A stretch of 64,000 bases of DNA from a virus. Location: positions 1 to 64,000 of IMG/VR virus record IMGVR_UViG_3300023179_000035; one strand, given 5' to 3'. This document shows positions 48,245 through 57,858 of the stretch, in pieces. A program made the translations under genes and the position numbers. Under the pieces are notes generated by a model that did not search any database, was not told the DNA's origin, and saw only the letters and a list, made by a program, of their open reading frames with translations. Each line of letters opens with the position of its first letter. Within the stretch, counting starts at the first letter, position 1.

Positions 48245-50119
48245 CACGTTGAGGCGGTAGACCAGGTTGGAGCACCCCCAGATCTTGACGACGCCAGCCT
48301 CGTCTGCCACCTGGGCCTCCGTCATGCCGCGGGAGGGGTCAGCCTTGAACTTGAAGCGATCGAACCGCTTGTGATAGTCTGTCCACCAATAACGTGGACT
48401 AGTCTTTTTTTCCAAGATGAATCCTGACAGGACGTACCCGTTACCATCGCCTCCGAGTCGGGTGTCAACGTAAGATATGACGCTTGAAACGCCAGTTACC
48501 CTCGCCTCTTGAACAACTTTTTTGACCAACCTGCTCATTCCACCTGGGACCACTAGGTTAACCCTAGAGCAAAAGCGGGCTATCTCCAATGATTCGCTGT
48601 ACTTTTTGTGGAACGGTCGCCGTGCTGAGATTGCGGCCACCAGCTCTCCGTCTTTCGTCCTAAGACCGAAAGAAAAAGAGGCATTGACATCGCCATCGAG
48701 GTGGTTGAGCTCAAAAAATTCGCGACGTTCCTCTGGGCTGAGGCCGACGACGTCGCAGTCTCGAGCGTTGACCCTATCGTTGATCATCTGCAGCTTTGAT
48801 AGGATCGTCGACTTTACGACCTCCCGCTTGTCGTACCACTCGTCTTCGAAGATATGGACGAGAGACACCCCGTGCTTTTCACAAGATAAAGACTTTTGCT
48901 GGTGGTACCTAGCGTCTTTGCCTGGTTGTGTTTCACCGTGCCAGAATAGTCCATTAAACTCTATGGCAACCATCTTCTCCGGAACGAAGATGTCTAACTG
49001 CTTCTTACCGTCCAGGATTCCGACAACGTTCCGGCCAACGTAAAGGCCAAGCGACTGAAGCCAGTCAGCGATCTCATTCTGGCCACGCGACCCTATGGGA
49101 GTACACTTGGGGCACCTGTCTGCTCGCGCGCGGTCAAATGTGACTGCATCAGACCACCCACAAGACTTGCACCTGACGAGGATAGACGAGACGTAGACAT
49201 TTTTATAGCTTTCTATCTCGACGAGCTCTACTGCTTGGTTGCCTGACAACTTTTCTCTAACCACATCTTCTGACCAGTGGACGTGCTGGTACTCCTTCAT
49301 GGCGTCACGATTAGCCCAAAACTTGTCGATGCGTGGGTCTTCGGCTGCAGTTTTTCCAGCGTGCCACGCCTTGACACGTCCGGACTCATATGCTTGCCGG
49401 AGGGATTCATTCTTCTGCTTGACGCGATCGTCGACCTCTTCAGACAGGCCCTTGTGCCACTGCGACCTTATGCCGTTTGCAAAGTCTTCCTTCAAGCGCT
49501 GGGAAAACGCCAGTAGCCTTTCGTCGGTCTCTTTGGTTAGGCCCTTCGACCAGGCCTTTAGCTCGCCTTCATCAAAGGCCTTCTTCCTTCCTACGCTAGT
49601 TGCGGCAGCGCGGGCTGCCACCCGTTCGTCAGTTTCTTTGGTCAACCCCTTTGACCACCCTGTAGTTCCCCTCAGGGCGGCAGACCGCTTTGCGGCTATC
49701 TCCAACGCCTTCTCTTCTTCGTAGACTGAGTAGATGCTCGCGTTGTGACCGCATAGGACAGACGAGTACCCCTTTGCCCATCCAACCCACGTAGTCTGCC
49801 TTCCGCACCCACACTTGCAAAGTGCTGGACTAGCGTCCTTTAGTCGCAGCCACAGCTCCTCTGGAGAAACGCCGTGTCTCGCAGCGTGCTCTTCGACGCC
49901 TTCCTTAGAGGTCCTAAACTCTTCAGTGCACAGAGAACATTTTTCTGTCCCGGCGTTCTTCTTCCCATTATTGGACCGCGAGCACTTAACACAAGGAGAA
50001 CCCGCCTTCTCGGCCGCTCTACACTTTGCCTTGGACTTATGCTCGACGGTCGAGCCGCACTGGGGGCAGTGTCTTGACCATAAGGTCTCTTTTTCTTTAG
50101 CTTCCATCTTTTCTAGCAT
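48137..50119 (-). CDS. Homing endonuclease, Vsr-like, on minus strand
   Basis: The 660-residue product has Cys pairs at the N-terminus (CPQC...CVKC; CSLC), a C2H2-like finger (CSLCTEEFRTSKEGVEEHAARH), four NUMOD3-like repeats (W-S-K-G-L-T-K-E-T-D-E-R), a Cys4 ribbon, the nuclease core KQLDIFVPEKMVAIEFNGLF then FEDEWYDKREVVKS, and the acyltransferase-like C-terminus ending KIWGCSNLVYRLNV. About 35 further residues lie antisense to the amidase gene and look like run-on past a lost stop. It is one of very few minus-strand genes and is more AT-rich than its neighbours, so recently acquired. Confidence 0.8.
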   Translation of the reverse strand: MLEKMEAKEKETLWSRHCPQCGSTVEHKSKAKCRAAEKAGSPCVKCSRSNNGKKNAGTEKCSLCTEEFRTSKEGVEEHAARHGVSPEELWLRLKDASPALCKCGCGRQTTWVGWAKGYSSVLCGHNASIYSVYEEEKALEIAAKRSAALRGTTGWSKGLTKETDERVAARAAATSVGRKKAFDEGELKAWSKGLTKETDERLLAFSQRLKEDFANGIRSQWHKGLSEEVDDRVKQKNESLRQAYESGRVKAWHAGKTAAEDPRIDKFWANRDAMKEYQHVHWSEDVVREKLSGNQAVELVEIESYKNVYVSSILVRCKSCGWSDAVTFDRARADRCPKCTPIGSRGQNEIADWLQSLGLYVGRNVVGILDGKKQLDIFVPEKMVAIEFNGLFWHGETQPGKDARYHQQKSLSCEKHGVSLVHIFEDEWYDKREVVKSTILSKLQMINDRVNARDCDVVGLSPEERREFFELNHLDGDVNASFSFGLRTKDGELVAAISARRPFHKKYSESLEIARFCSRVNLVVPGGMSRLVKKVVQEARVTGVSSVISYVDTRLGGDGNGYVLSGFILEKKTSPRYWWTDYHKRFDRFKFKADPSRGMTEAQVADEAGVVKIWGCSNLVYRLNVSPAANQPAVGVHPPVPKEGPLSLGLSDLPGVDVND

Positions 50120-50219
50120 TGTACTTCATTTAATTAAGCTTTTGCATACGAAAAAAGTCGTATATGAACGTGCAGCTATACGTAACTTTGGCACTTAAAG
50201 TGCGAAGAGGAGACACACC

Positions 50220-50708
50220 ATGGCCGAGACACTCGACGTTTCATCAATGATTCCGAATAAGTTCGAACCAAAGCGCAAAAATAGATGGGTATTAATGATA
50301 GAAGGCATTGACGCCTACATCGTCAAGAGCGCCTCGCGCCCCACCTTCACCACGGACGAGGTTGAGATACCGTTCATCAACTCCCGCCGCTACGTGGCCG
50401 GCATGACCAAGTTTGAGACCATCTCGGTCAACCTCCACGACCCCATCGCTCCCTCGGGCGCCCAGCAGGTCATGGAGTGGATCCGTCTCCACTTCGAGTC
50501 GGTGTCGGGCCGCGCTGGCTACGCTGACTTCTACAAGAGGGACATCCAGCTTAAGATGCTTGATCCTGTCGGTACAGTGATAGAACTTTGGGACATCAAA
50601 GGCGCTTTCATTACATCGGCCAACTTCGGTGAGCTCGCGTATGATGGCGCAGATCCACAGGAGATCCAGCTCACGATTAGGTTCGACAACTGCGTGCTGC
50701 AGTTCTGA
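50220..50708 (+). CDS. 19: Tail tube protein (T4 gp19-like)
   Basis: The 162-residue product matches gp19 in length (163 in T4) and pattern: IPNKFEPKRKNRWVLMIEGI, SASRPTF, ISVNLHDPIAPSGAQQVMEW, LKMLDPVGTVIELWDIKGAF and a final QLTIRFDNCVLQF. It stacks in hexameric rings inside the sheath. The ATG follows GCGAAGAGGAGACACACC. It is separated from the sheath genes by the amidase and an endonuclease and followed by another endonuclease, so homing genes flank it on both sides. Codon use is capsid-like in the middle, as expected for an abundant protein. Confidence 0.93.
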   Translation: MAETLDVSSMIPNKFEPKRKNRWVLMIEGIDAYIVKSASRPTFTTDEVEIPFINSRRYVAGMTKFETISVNLHDPIAPSGAQQVMEWIRLHFESVSGRAGYADFYKRDIQLKMLDPVGTVIELWDIKGAFITSANFGELAYDGADPQEIQLTIRFDNCVLQF

Positions 50709-50730
50709 TTCGATAAAAATACCTACTGGG

Positions 50731-50759
50731 TTGCACAACTTCGAAGGCTGTGGTACATT
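50731..50759 (+). promoter_or_regulatory. Sigma70-like promoter before homing endonuclease
   Basis: TTGCAC and TACATT are separated by exactly 17 bases; the ATG at 50766 is 6 bases beyond the -10, so the transcript would be nearly leaderless. This resembles a host-type early or constitutive promoter carried by the mobile gene. Confidence 0.5.
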
Positions 50760-50765
50760 TATGCC

Positions 50766-52418
50766 ATGGCCTTCGAACGCATTCGCTGCCCCCGCTGCGA
50801 CCTAACATTTGGACAAGAAGCTCGGTTCCTCGACCACCTGGTCGATGTCCACGGGATCCCGGATCATCTAGCCCTGTACCTTGAGCTCCACCACTGTGGC
50901 ATTCACCCGACCTGTCAGTGCTCGTCTGATTGTCAGGAGAAGCTGTCTTGGTCCGGGTGGAAGAAAGGGTTCCTGTCAAAGTTCGTCCGTGGCCACAACG
51001 CTCGCGTCGACTCTGTCTACCTCGACCCCGCACGCCAGGCTGAGTTCGCCAAGAAGAGGGCCGACGGCTACGCTGGCGGTAAGTACAAGGTCTGGAACGA
51101 CGGTCTGACCAAAGAGACGTCTGCGAAGGTTGCAGGTATGGCCGTGAAGACGTCTGCCACCCTTCAGGAGCTGTACTCTTCTGGTTATAACTCTTGGCAG
51201 AGTGGGAAGACGAAGGAAGAAGACCCCCGTGTTGCCAACATGGCCGCGTCCAGGGTTGCAGCGTTACGAGCGGGTGAGATCCATGTTTGGAACAAGGGCC
51301 TGACAAAGGAGGATGACCCGCGTGTTGAGCTGTTGTCGCAGAAGCTTTCAGCCTTAAAGCAGGCTTACGACCCGCGTCGCTTAACGCCGGCGGAGCTGCT
51401 GAATCGAGTCGAACAGTTTCCGCAGTTCTCACTCGTCACCCCGCCTAGTGAGTACCGCAACAAGTACCAGCGACTCAAGTTCAAGTGCATTGAATGTGGG
51501 ACCGAGCAGGAGAAGAACCTCATGATGCTAGAGTCTACTCCCGTCTGCTTCTCCTGCCACCCCAAAGAGTCCAAGGGCCAGCTGGAGCTCCTGGAGTTCG
51601 TCCGGTCCCTTGGGGTGGAAGCTGCCTCCAACGACAGGACGGTCCTGGCTCCCCTGGAGGTGGACGTCTGGGTCCCGTCCCACAAGTTCGGTGTGGAGTA
51701 CAACGGCCTCTACTGGCACTCCTCCCTCGTCATCGCAGACCAGAAGTACCACCAGGCCAAGCACGACGCTGCCCGAGCGGCAGGAGTCAGTCTCTTCAGC
51801 GTCTACGAGGACGAGTGGAGGGACAGGCGTCCCGTCGTGGAGGGCATGCTACGCCACCGCCTCAAGATGCCTGTCGAAGTGTTGGACGCCCGCAAGCTGA
51901 GGGTGGAGCAGCTGGACTCGGCCGTCGCTACAGGCTTCTTCCAGGCCTCCCACCTGGAGGGGGCGACACGCAGCGTCGCATCTTTCGGCCTCGTCGATGG
52001 GTCCGGCCGCGTGGTGGCCGCTTCTTCCCTCCGCCGCCCCTTCCACAAGCGGCACTCGGACACGCTTGAGGTGGCCAGGTCAGCCACCCTGCCTGGCGTC
52101 GCAGTCAGGGGCTGGCTAGGGAAGCTGACGCCTCACCTGGCCCGCTACGCTTCTTCTGCTGGCATGAAGGGCCTGATGACATACGTCGACGGCCGCGTCG
52201 GCGCCGGCGTTGGCTACGAGGCAGCCGGGTGGAAGCTGGAGCGGGCCTCTACCGGCCCCCGCTTCTGGTGGACAGACTTCGAGCGCAGGTACAACCGCTT
52301 TAAGTTCAAGGCCGATAAGTCCCGTGGCATGACGCAGGCCCAGGTGGCCCAGGAGGCGGGGGTCGTCGAGATCTATGGGTGCTCCAACTCCTCCTGGCGA
52401 CTTGACGTCGTACCGTAG
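50766..52418 (+). CDS. Homing endonuclease, Vsr-like, downstream of tube gene
   Basis: The 550-residue product has a C2H2 finger (CPRCDLTFGQEARFLDHLVDVH), NUMOD3-like repeats (WNDGLTKETS, WQSGKTKEED, WNKGLTKEDD), a ribbon CIEC...CFSC, the core LEVDVWVPSHKFGVEYNGLY then YEDEWRDRRPVV, an acyltransferase-like C-terminus and the terminal FKFKADKSRGMTQAQVAQEA. It is related to the genes at 28417 and 48137 but is GC-rich, so it may have resided longer in this genome. It is intact and lies between the tube gene and a long fibre gene. Confidence 0.82.
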   Translation: MAFERIRCPRCDLTFGQEARFLDHLVDVHGIPDHLALYLELHHCGIHPTCQCSSDCQEKLSWSGWKKGFLSKFVRGHNARVDSVYLDPARQAEFAKKRADGYAGGKYKVWNDGLTKETSAKVAGMAVKTSATLQELYSSGYNSWQSGKTKEEDPRVANMAASRVAALRAGEIHVWNKGLTKEDDPRVELLSQKLSALKQAYDPRRLTPAELLNRVEQFPQFSLVTPPSEYRNKYQRLKFKCIECGTEQEKNLMMLESTPVCFSCHPKESKGQLELLEFVRSLGVEAASNDRTVLAPLEVDVWVPSHKFGVEYNGLYWHSSLVIADQKYHQAKHDAARAAGVSLFSVYEDEWRDRRPVVEGMLRHRLKMPVEVLDARKLRVEQLDSAVATGFFQASHLEGATRSVASFGLVDGSGRVVAASSLRRPFHKRHSDTLEVARSATLPGVAVRGWLGKLTPHLARYASSAGMKGLMTYVDGRVGAGVGYEAAGWKLERASTGPRFWWTDFERRYNRFKFKADKSRGMTQAQVAQEAGVVEIYGCSNSSWRLDVVP

Positions 52419-52478
52419 GTCCCGCTGCAGGCCATCAGCTCCCCCGTTCCCAGATATTTAAACATCAGGGAGTTTGAC

Positions 52479-55400
52479 ATGTCAATATCAGCGAAGTACA
52501 CACCTGGCCAGGGTCTTGTCCAGTTCAATGGCGAGGATGGGGGCGTCGACTTTGGCGGCGCCCCTGTCAGTGGCTCTTTTGTCGGCGCCTTCAGCGGCTC
52601 CCACACCGTCGTCGGCGATGGATCGCCTTTCCTGGTGGCCGGGGCGAACGTCGTCATCACCACCGGGTCCAATGGGTCTATCACAGTAGCGGCCCCGGCC
52701 GTGCCGGCCTCCCCCGTCGGCCTTGACAAACAGGTCCAGTTCAATGACAGCGGCTCTCTGGCCGGCGACCCTGGCCTGACGTACGACAGGTACGATGGCC
52801 TCCTGACGGCGACGAAGGTCGGCACAACTTCCATCACGGCGGCCAGCGTCATTGTCTCGGGCACCACCGGTGGGCCGGGTGGAGGCTACCTCCAGATGCT
52901 ACCCGTCGATGCCGCGGGATCCATCCCGGCTAACCTGACCGCTTCATACGTCTACACCTCAGGCTCCACCAACGACCTCTATTTCACGCAGTACCAGGGA
53001 CCATACACCAACACCACACGTCTCCGGTGGCTGGAGAGCTACATGAGCACCGGCATCCTACACGGCGGCGTGGTATCCACGACCCCGGGAACAACGACAT
53101 TCAGCGTCGCTGCCGGTGAGGGAATCGTCGTCGCCCAGAACGCCTCCACTTCATCGTCACCGTACCCGACCATAAAGCTGGTCAAGTGGGATAATTTCGT
53201 AAACGTGCCGCTGGCGTACTCAGCCTCCGCCAAGATCACATACATTGGCATTGGTCCCGACGGGGACCTGATACAACAAACTCTTCCGTGGGGCTCCATC
53301 AACATCAATCAACACGATGAGGCGATTGACCTGGCTGCCGTCTTGCACCTCTCCGGAAATCTCACCACCGGTGTCTTCAATGCCCCGCAGGTCTCCTACG
53401 CCTCTAACCAGCAAACTGACGACTTCTTGCGTGCCTTTGGGCCCATGAAGCTATCGGGCCACACACTGGAAGCCTCAGGCTCCACGCTGGGCATCGTAAA
53501 GGCGGCCGGCAGGTCTTTCAAGCTGGGTGCCAACTACACGGTCGACCCGAGCCATCCCTCGACAATCGTCGAGGACACACCGGTGACTGTCTCCAAGATC
53601 GCTCGCTACTACGTCAGCGGCTCCACGCCCATCATCGACGTTGGCCCCGGGGCGGCAGGTTACACTTACATCGACCCGACACACTACAACAACAACGGCA
53701 CGCTCACCCTCGTCCCGAGCGGGTCCTGGACAATCCAACGCGTCTTCTGGGTGCCAAACTCTCCGACGGGCCTCTTCCTCGTCTACTACGGCAACACGGC
53801 CTACGCTGACGCATCCTCAGCCCAGGGTGGCATCAACAACGAACCGTTCATCGAGGCGCCCAACTCTGCTCAGAACGCGATCCTCTTGGGGTACATCATC
53901 CTCAGAGAGGACTGCACGGACCTCTCTGACGGGTTGGTCATCATCCAGCAAGCCGGGCTCTTCAGGCAGGTCGGTGGCGTAGGCGTCAGCGCCCAGCCAA
54001 CGGTTCCCACCCAACTGCAAGAGCTCGGAGACGTTTCCATCAGCGCCGGCTCCACGGGCGATATGTTGGTCTTCAATCAGACGACGGGCTTCTGGAGCAA
54101 CTCAAAGACACTCCAGAGCTTCACGGTCGGCACCGCCAACACGACTACGACCAACGCCACGACTGTGAACGCGTCGTACTTGACAGGCTCTCTCACGAAG
54201 CTGTCTGATGGATCGTCCTACCTCGTGGCCGGAGGAAACATGAGCGTCGTGACCGGCTCTAATGGGTCAGTCACGTTAGCCACGGTCAACAGCGGCACGA
54301 TACACGGAGTGACGGCCGGAACAGGCCTGACTGGCGGAGGAACATCAGGCGTCATCGTGGTGAACCTTTCGAACACCGGATCGGCCGGAACATACGGATC
54401 CGCTTCGCAAGTTCCCGTGTTCGTGACGGATCCGCAGGGTAGAGTAACCGCGGTATCAAACACGTCAATTCAGATAACCGAATCTCAGGTCACTGGCCTG
54501 GTGACCGACCTGGGGAACATAACGGGTTCTATTAATTCATTGTCTAGCTCGCTGGCTTCCCAGAAGGCCGACAAGATCACGACGATATCAGCTGGAACCG
54601 GGCTGGCTGGTGGTGGAGACCTCTCTGCAAACCGCACCATATCGATGCCCAACGTTGGGACCGCCGGGACCTACGGCTCCGCCGCGCTTGTCCCTGTCTT
54701 CACCACCGACGCGCAGGGCAGGGTTACAGCCGTGACCAACACTTCTGCCTCGCTGGATGCCTCCCAGGTGACCTCAGGAATTCTTTCTGTCGCCAGGGGT
54801 GGTACTGGATTGTCTTCTTCCGGATTATCTGGAAGCATCCTCACGAGCAACGGGACGGGTTGGGCCAGCTCGGTCCTGACCATCAACTCAGCCACGGCGG
54901 TCAACAACTCCGCTACTGCGTCGATATCTGTGGCTGACCCCACCCACTCCCATCCAGTATCATCGACCACAGCGGTCAATAACTCTGCCACGGCGTCGAT
55001 CTCGGTCACAGACCCGACCCACTCACACCCAATCTCTTCAACCACAGCCACCGTCCAGCCCCTGACTCTGGCGGCGCACGAGTCGTTTAACATCGCACAG
55101 AACATCGGCACCACCCTCGCTACGATCACCTTACCCGGTTCTACACCAGTCAGCCCATCGGCTCAGCCTGGAGTGCCAAGAAACATACAGGTCAACTTTG
55201 GCAACAACTGGAACGGCGGAAACATAACGGTGGCCGGCACAGACGTCTTTGGAAATGTGGTGTCAGAGACCTTCACGTCAAATCCCGGCAACCTCGCCGT
55301 CGGAACAAAGATCTTCTCTCTCATCAACGCCAACGGTATCACCCACACCTTGAACGGTACAGGCGGAGCTGGGCATAACGCAACGGTCCAGCTTGACTCC

Positions 55401-55748
55401 TACATCGGCGTCCTGAACATCCCAGTCGCTTCTTTCTTGAAGACGTCTGTCGCCGGGCTCAACGATTCCTTCTCATCCACCAACCTATCGAGCGGCAGCT
55501 TCGGAACCACCACGTCAATCAATGGGAACGTTGTCGACGTCTGGTACACCTACCAGGTGACCCCGGTCCAGAACTCACACACCCACGTGATAACCAGCGG
55601 GTCAACTGGCATCACTGCGACCGACGCAGGCCACAACCACACACAGAACTCCCACACGCACGTGCTGACCAGCGGCTCTACAGGGATCACCGCAAGTGAC
55701 GCAGGCCACAACCACACGCAGGCTTCGCATACCCATACACACAGCTAA
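52479..55748 (+). CDS. Long tail fibre protein with histidine-rich repeats
   Basis: The 1089-residue product has an N-terminal anchor MSISAKYTPGQGLVQFNG shared with the 507-residue spike, then repeats: GTGLTGGGTSG...GTYGSASQVPVFVTDPQGRVTAVSN and its copy (about 610-660 and 705-760), usual in phage fibres, ARGGTGLSSSGLSGSILTSNG as another common fibre motif, two 25-residue NNSATASISV repeats, a beta domain (870-1030) and two 25-residue repeats rich in HTH and HNH triplets at the end. His-x-His metal sites stabilise the T4 gp37 tip. It is the probable receptor-binding fibre. ATG follows CATCAGGGAGTTTGAC. Confidence 0.82.
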   Translation: MSISAKYTPGQGLVQFNGEDGGVDFGGAPVSGSFVGAFSGSHTVVGDGSPFLVAGANVVITTGSNGSITVAAPAVPASPVGLDKQVQFNDSGSLAGDPGLTYDRYDGLLTATKVGTTSITAASVIVSGTTGGPGGGYLQMLPVDAAGSIPANLTASYVYTSGSTNDLYFTQYQGPYTNTTRLRWLESYMSTGILHGGVVSTTPGTTTFSVAAGEGIVVAQNASTSSSPYPTIKLVKWDNFVNVPLAYSASAKITYIGIGPDGDLIQQTLPWGSININQHDEAIDLAAVLHLSGNLTTGVFNAPQVSYASNQQTDDFLRAFGPMKLSGHTLEASGSTLGIVKAAGRSFKLGANYTVDPSHPSTIVEDTPVTVSKIARYYVSGSTPIIDVGPGAAGYTYIDPTHYNNNGTLTLVPSGSWTIQRVFWVPNSPTGLFLVYYGNTAYADASSAQGGINNEPFIEAPNSAQNAILLGYIILREDCTDLSDGLVIIQQAGLFRQVGGVGVSAQPTVPTQLQELGDVSISAGSTGDMLVFNQTTGFWSNSKTLQSFTVGTANTTTTNATTVNASYLTGSLTKLSDGSSYLVAGGNMSVVTGSNGSVTLATVNSGTIHGVTAGTGLTGGGTSGVIVVNLSNTGSAGTYGSASQVPVFVTDPQGRVTAVSNTSIQITESQVTGLVTDLGNITGSINSLSSSLASQKADKITTISAGTGLAGGGDLSANRTISMPNVGTAGTYGSAALVPVFTTDAQGRVTAVTNTSASLDASQVTSGILSVARGGTGLSSSGLSGSILTSNGTGWASSVLTINSATAVNNSATASISVADPTHSHPVSSTTAVNNSATASISVTDPTHSHPISSTTATVQPLTLAAHESFNIAQNIGTTLATITLPGSTPVSPSAQPGVPRNIQVNFGNNWNGGNITVAGTDVFGNVVSETFTSNPGNLAVGTKIFSLINANGITHTLNGTGGAGHNATVQLDSYIGVLNIPVASFLKTSVAGLNDSFSSTNLSSGSFGTTTSINGNVVDVWYTYQVTPVQNSHTHVITSGSTGITATDAGHNHTQNSHTHVLTSGSTGITASDAGHNHTQASHTHTHS
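54897..55046 (+). repeat. Two 75-bp direct repeats in fibre gene (NNSATASISV units)
   Basis: Units 54897-54971 and 54972-55046 encode 25 residues each with few differences (AVNNSATASISV...DPTHSHP). In-frame length allows gain or loss without frameshift. Confidence 0.8.
55572..55721 (+). repeat. Two 75-bp direct repeats in fibre gene (His-rich tip units)
   Basis: Units 55572-55646 and 55647-55721 encode NSHTHV...TSGSTGIT...DAGHNHTQ, each with two or three His-x-His triplets, just before the fibre C-terminus. Confidence 0.8.
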
Positions 55749-55757
55749 GGGATTGCC

Positions 55758-57857
55758 TTACAGCCCGTACGTCGCCTTGTCGTTGAGCCACAGCTGTTGG
55801 ACCTGCGCATCAGTAAGCGCGGCGAATTCACCATAGACCTCTACCTTACCGATGTCGCCCAGGAAGTAGCCGCTGTCAAACAGCCCGCCACCCCAGCCCA
55901 CCCATGAGGCGATACGCCAGTACGCACCTTCGTACTGGTATGGTGACGCGGTGATCGTCCCCTCGAGGTTTCCGTCGACGTAGATCTTCACGGTGCCTGT
56001 CCCAGTCGCCTGCGTGTTTGGGTCGAAGATGCAGGATGCGACGCAGTGGTGCCACACGCCGTCGTTGACGGGAGTCGTCGACAGGACCGTCCGCTGCATC
56101 GTGTCGAACACGCCGAACCCCAAGAGGCCCGTCGTGTCCTGCACGAACATGTGCCGATCATAACCCGAAGAGCCCTGGCCCACCTGGTTGTTCTCGAACC
56201 CGATGATCTTGCGGTCTGTCCACGGGGTCTTGACCCAGGCGGCCACGGTGAAGGTGTTCATCCCGGGTGACATGAGAGCTGATGTGTACGCATACTGTCC
56301 AGACATGTCTCCGCCGTAAGTCACCCGTGGTGGTGATGCTGAGACTGTAGGCCCGTTGACGAGATGTGCAGCGTTTCCGGGTGCACCGATGAGACCCGCG
56401 TAGGCTCCCGTGTCGGGTATAATTCCTGCGTCGTAGTTGGCTGGATCCCACCTGAAGTAGGGTGTTGGCAGCGATACTGGGGGAAGCGGATACCTGCTCT
56501 TTAGGCTCTCGTAGCTTCCTGAGACGTCTACACTGCTAAGCGCCCTGTCGTAGATCTTGACGAAGGGTATCGAGCCAGACACGTAGGACGTAGCGTCGTT
56601 GTAACCGTCCCACCGACGCCCGATGTTGACGTCTCCACCAGACGTCAGGCTGACCGAGCTCCACGCCGTCGAACCGCTGCTCGCTCCGTTGATGTAGAAC
56701 TTGACGTCTGACCCGTCGTACGTCGCGGCGAGGTGATACCACGTGTCCGTTACTGGGGTTAGAGTGTTAGGCGCGTTCTGCCAGCCGCCGCCCATAACGT
56801 TCTTGTACAGCCCACCAGCAATCTCGCTAGTGTCGTTGTTGCCTATCGAGAAGTTGACGTCATTGCCCCCATAATTGTTGGTAATCACGCCCAATGAACT
56901 AATGTTTGTCACGTCGCTGAACTTGACCCAGGTCTCCACCGTCCACCGTGTCAGGTCACCGAGGTCAGGCACTGTGGCGGCCTGGGTGCTGTCGGCATCG
57001 AACAGGATCGTGCCGCTGTTCGCCGAGCTGTAGGCCGGAGAGTTGAGCAGCGTCGCGTCGTTGTGCCACAGCCCGAGGTCGGACCACGTGGACCCGCTGC
57101 CGGGATAAGACGCCGGGATCGCTGCATCTAGGTAGACGAGCGGGCCGGCATACCTCGTGTTGAGGGAGTTGTAGCTGTTCGTCACCTCGGTCGCGGTGAT
57201 CGGCCTGTCGTACAGCCTGACCACAGCGATGTCCCCATCGGTGAATGAGCTGTCACCATCGTACTGCCCGATCTGCAGGTAGCTGGTCCGTGTGGTGACG
57301 GAGCACGTCTTGGTGTCAGACGCCACGAGGACGCCGTCCCTGTACAGCTTGGACAGGCCAGAGGCCCTGTCCCATGTCCCCACGAGGTGGTACCAGACCC
57401 CAGTCTCGATGGGTCCGGGGTCGAAGACCTGTTCGCCTGCCGCGACCTCCCACCTGATCTCTCCGCCGCTGGTGTAGATCAGGTTCATGTAGCCCGGGCT
57501 GTTAAAGACGACGATGCCCTGTTGCACTGCGAGGTCACGGAACTTGACGTAGACCTCCATCGTGAAGCCCTCCGTCAGGTCGACCGTCACGTCGCTCGGC
57601 GTTGTGGCGAAACCGTCTGTACCGTTGAAGTCTACTCTACCGCTGTGGTAGGCGTATCCGCCCTGCAGCGTCGCTGGGACCCCACTAATCAGGTCTGTCC
57701 ACGTCGTCCCAGCCCCTGGGTATGAAGTTGGGTTGCCGGCGTCAAAGAAGAGGACAGGCCCGCGGAGAGCTGCCTGATTCTCTTGGTAGCTAAACCCGTT
57801 GCCGAAGCCGTACGACTGGGCGAAGTTGAACGTCTGGTTGAAGCCAAAGTTCGACAT
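55758..57857 (-). CDS. Triple LamG-domain virion adhesin
   Basis: The 699-residue product has three LamG/concanavalin A-like domains: about 30-235 (FTMEVYVKFRDL, GVWYHLVGTWDRAS, ADIAVVRLYDRPIT-type ending), about 240-460 (WTVETWVKFSD, TWYHLAATYDGSD, FVKIYDRALSS) and about 470-699 (FTVAAWVKTPW, GVWHHCVASCIFD, IGKVEVYGEFAAL). Such domains bind surface sugars. The gene is on the minus strand, 9 bases from the convergent end of the long fibre gene, and starts 1 base after the stop of the 130-residue gene. It is probably a second, alternative host-binding appendage. Confidence 0.82.
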   Translation of the reverse strand: MSNFGFNQTFNFAQSYGFGNGFSYQENQAALRGPVLFFDAGNPTSYPGAGTTWTDLISGVPATLQGGYAYHSGRVDFNGTDGFATTPSDVTVDLTEGFTMEVYVKFRDLAVQQGIVVFNSPGYMNLIYTSGGEIRWEVAAGEQVFDPGPIETGVWYHLVGTWDRASGLSKLYRDGVLVASDTKTCSVTTRTSYLQIGQYDGDSSFTDGDIAVVRLYDRPITATEVTNSYNSLNTRYAGPLVYLDAAIPASYPGSGSTWSDLGLWHNDATLLNSPAYSSANSGTILFDADSTQAATVPDLGDLTRWTVETWVKFSDVTNISSLGVITNNYGGNDVNFSIGNNDTSEIAGGLYKNVMGGGWQNAPNTLTPVTDTWYHLAATYDGSDVKFYINGASSGSTAWSSVSLTSGGDVNIGRRWDGYNDATSYVSGSIPFVKIYDRALSSVDVSGSYESLKSRYPLPPVSLPTPYFRWDPANYDAGIIPDTGAYAGLIGAPGNAAHLVNGPTVSASPPRVTYGGDMSGQYAYTSALMSPGMNTFTVAAWVKTPWTDRKIIGFENNQVGQGSSGYDRHMFVQDTTGLLGFGVFDTMQRTVLSTTPVNDGVWHHCVASCIFDPNTQATGTGTVKIYVDGNLEGTITASPYQYEGAYWRIASWVGWGGGLFDSGYFLGDIGKVEVYGEFAALTDAQVQQLWLNDKATYGL

Positions 57858-57858
57858 C

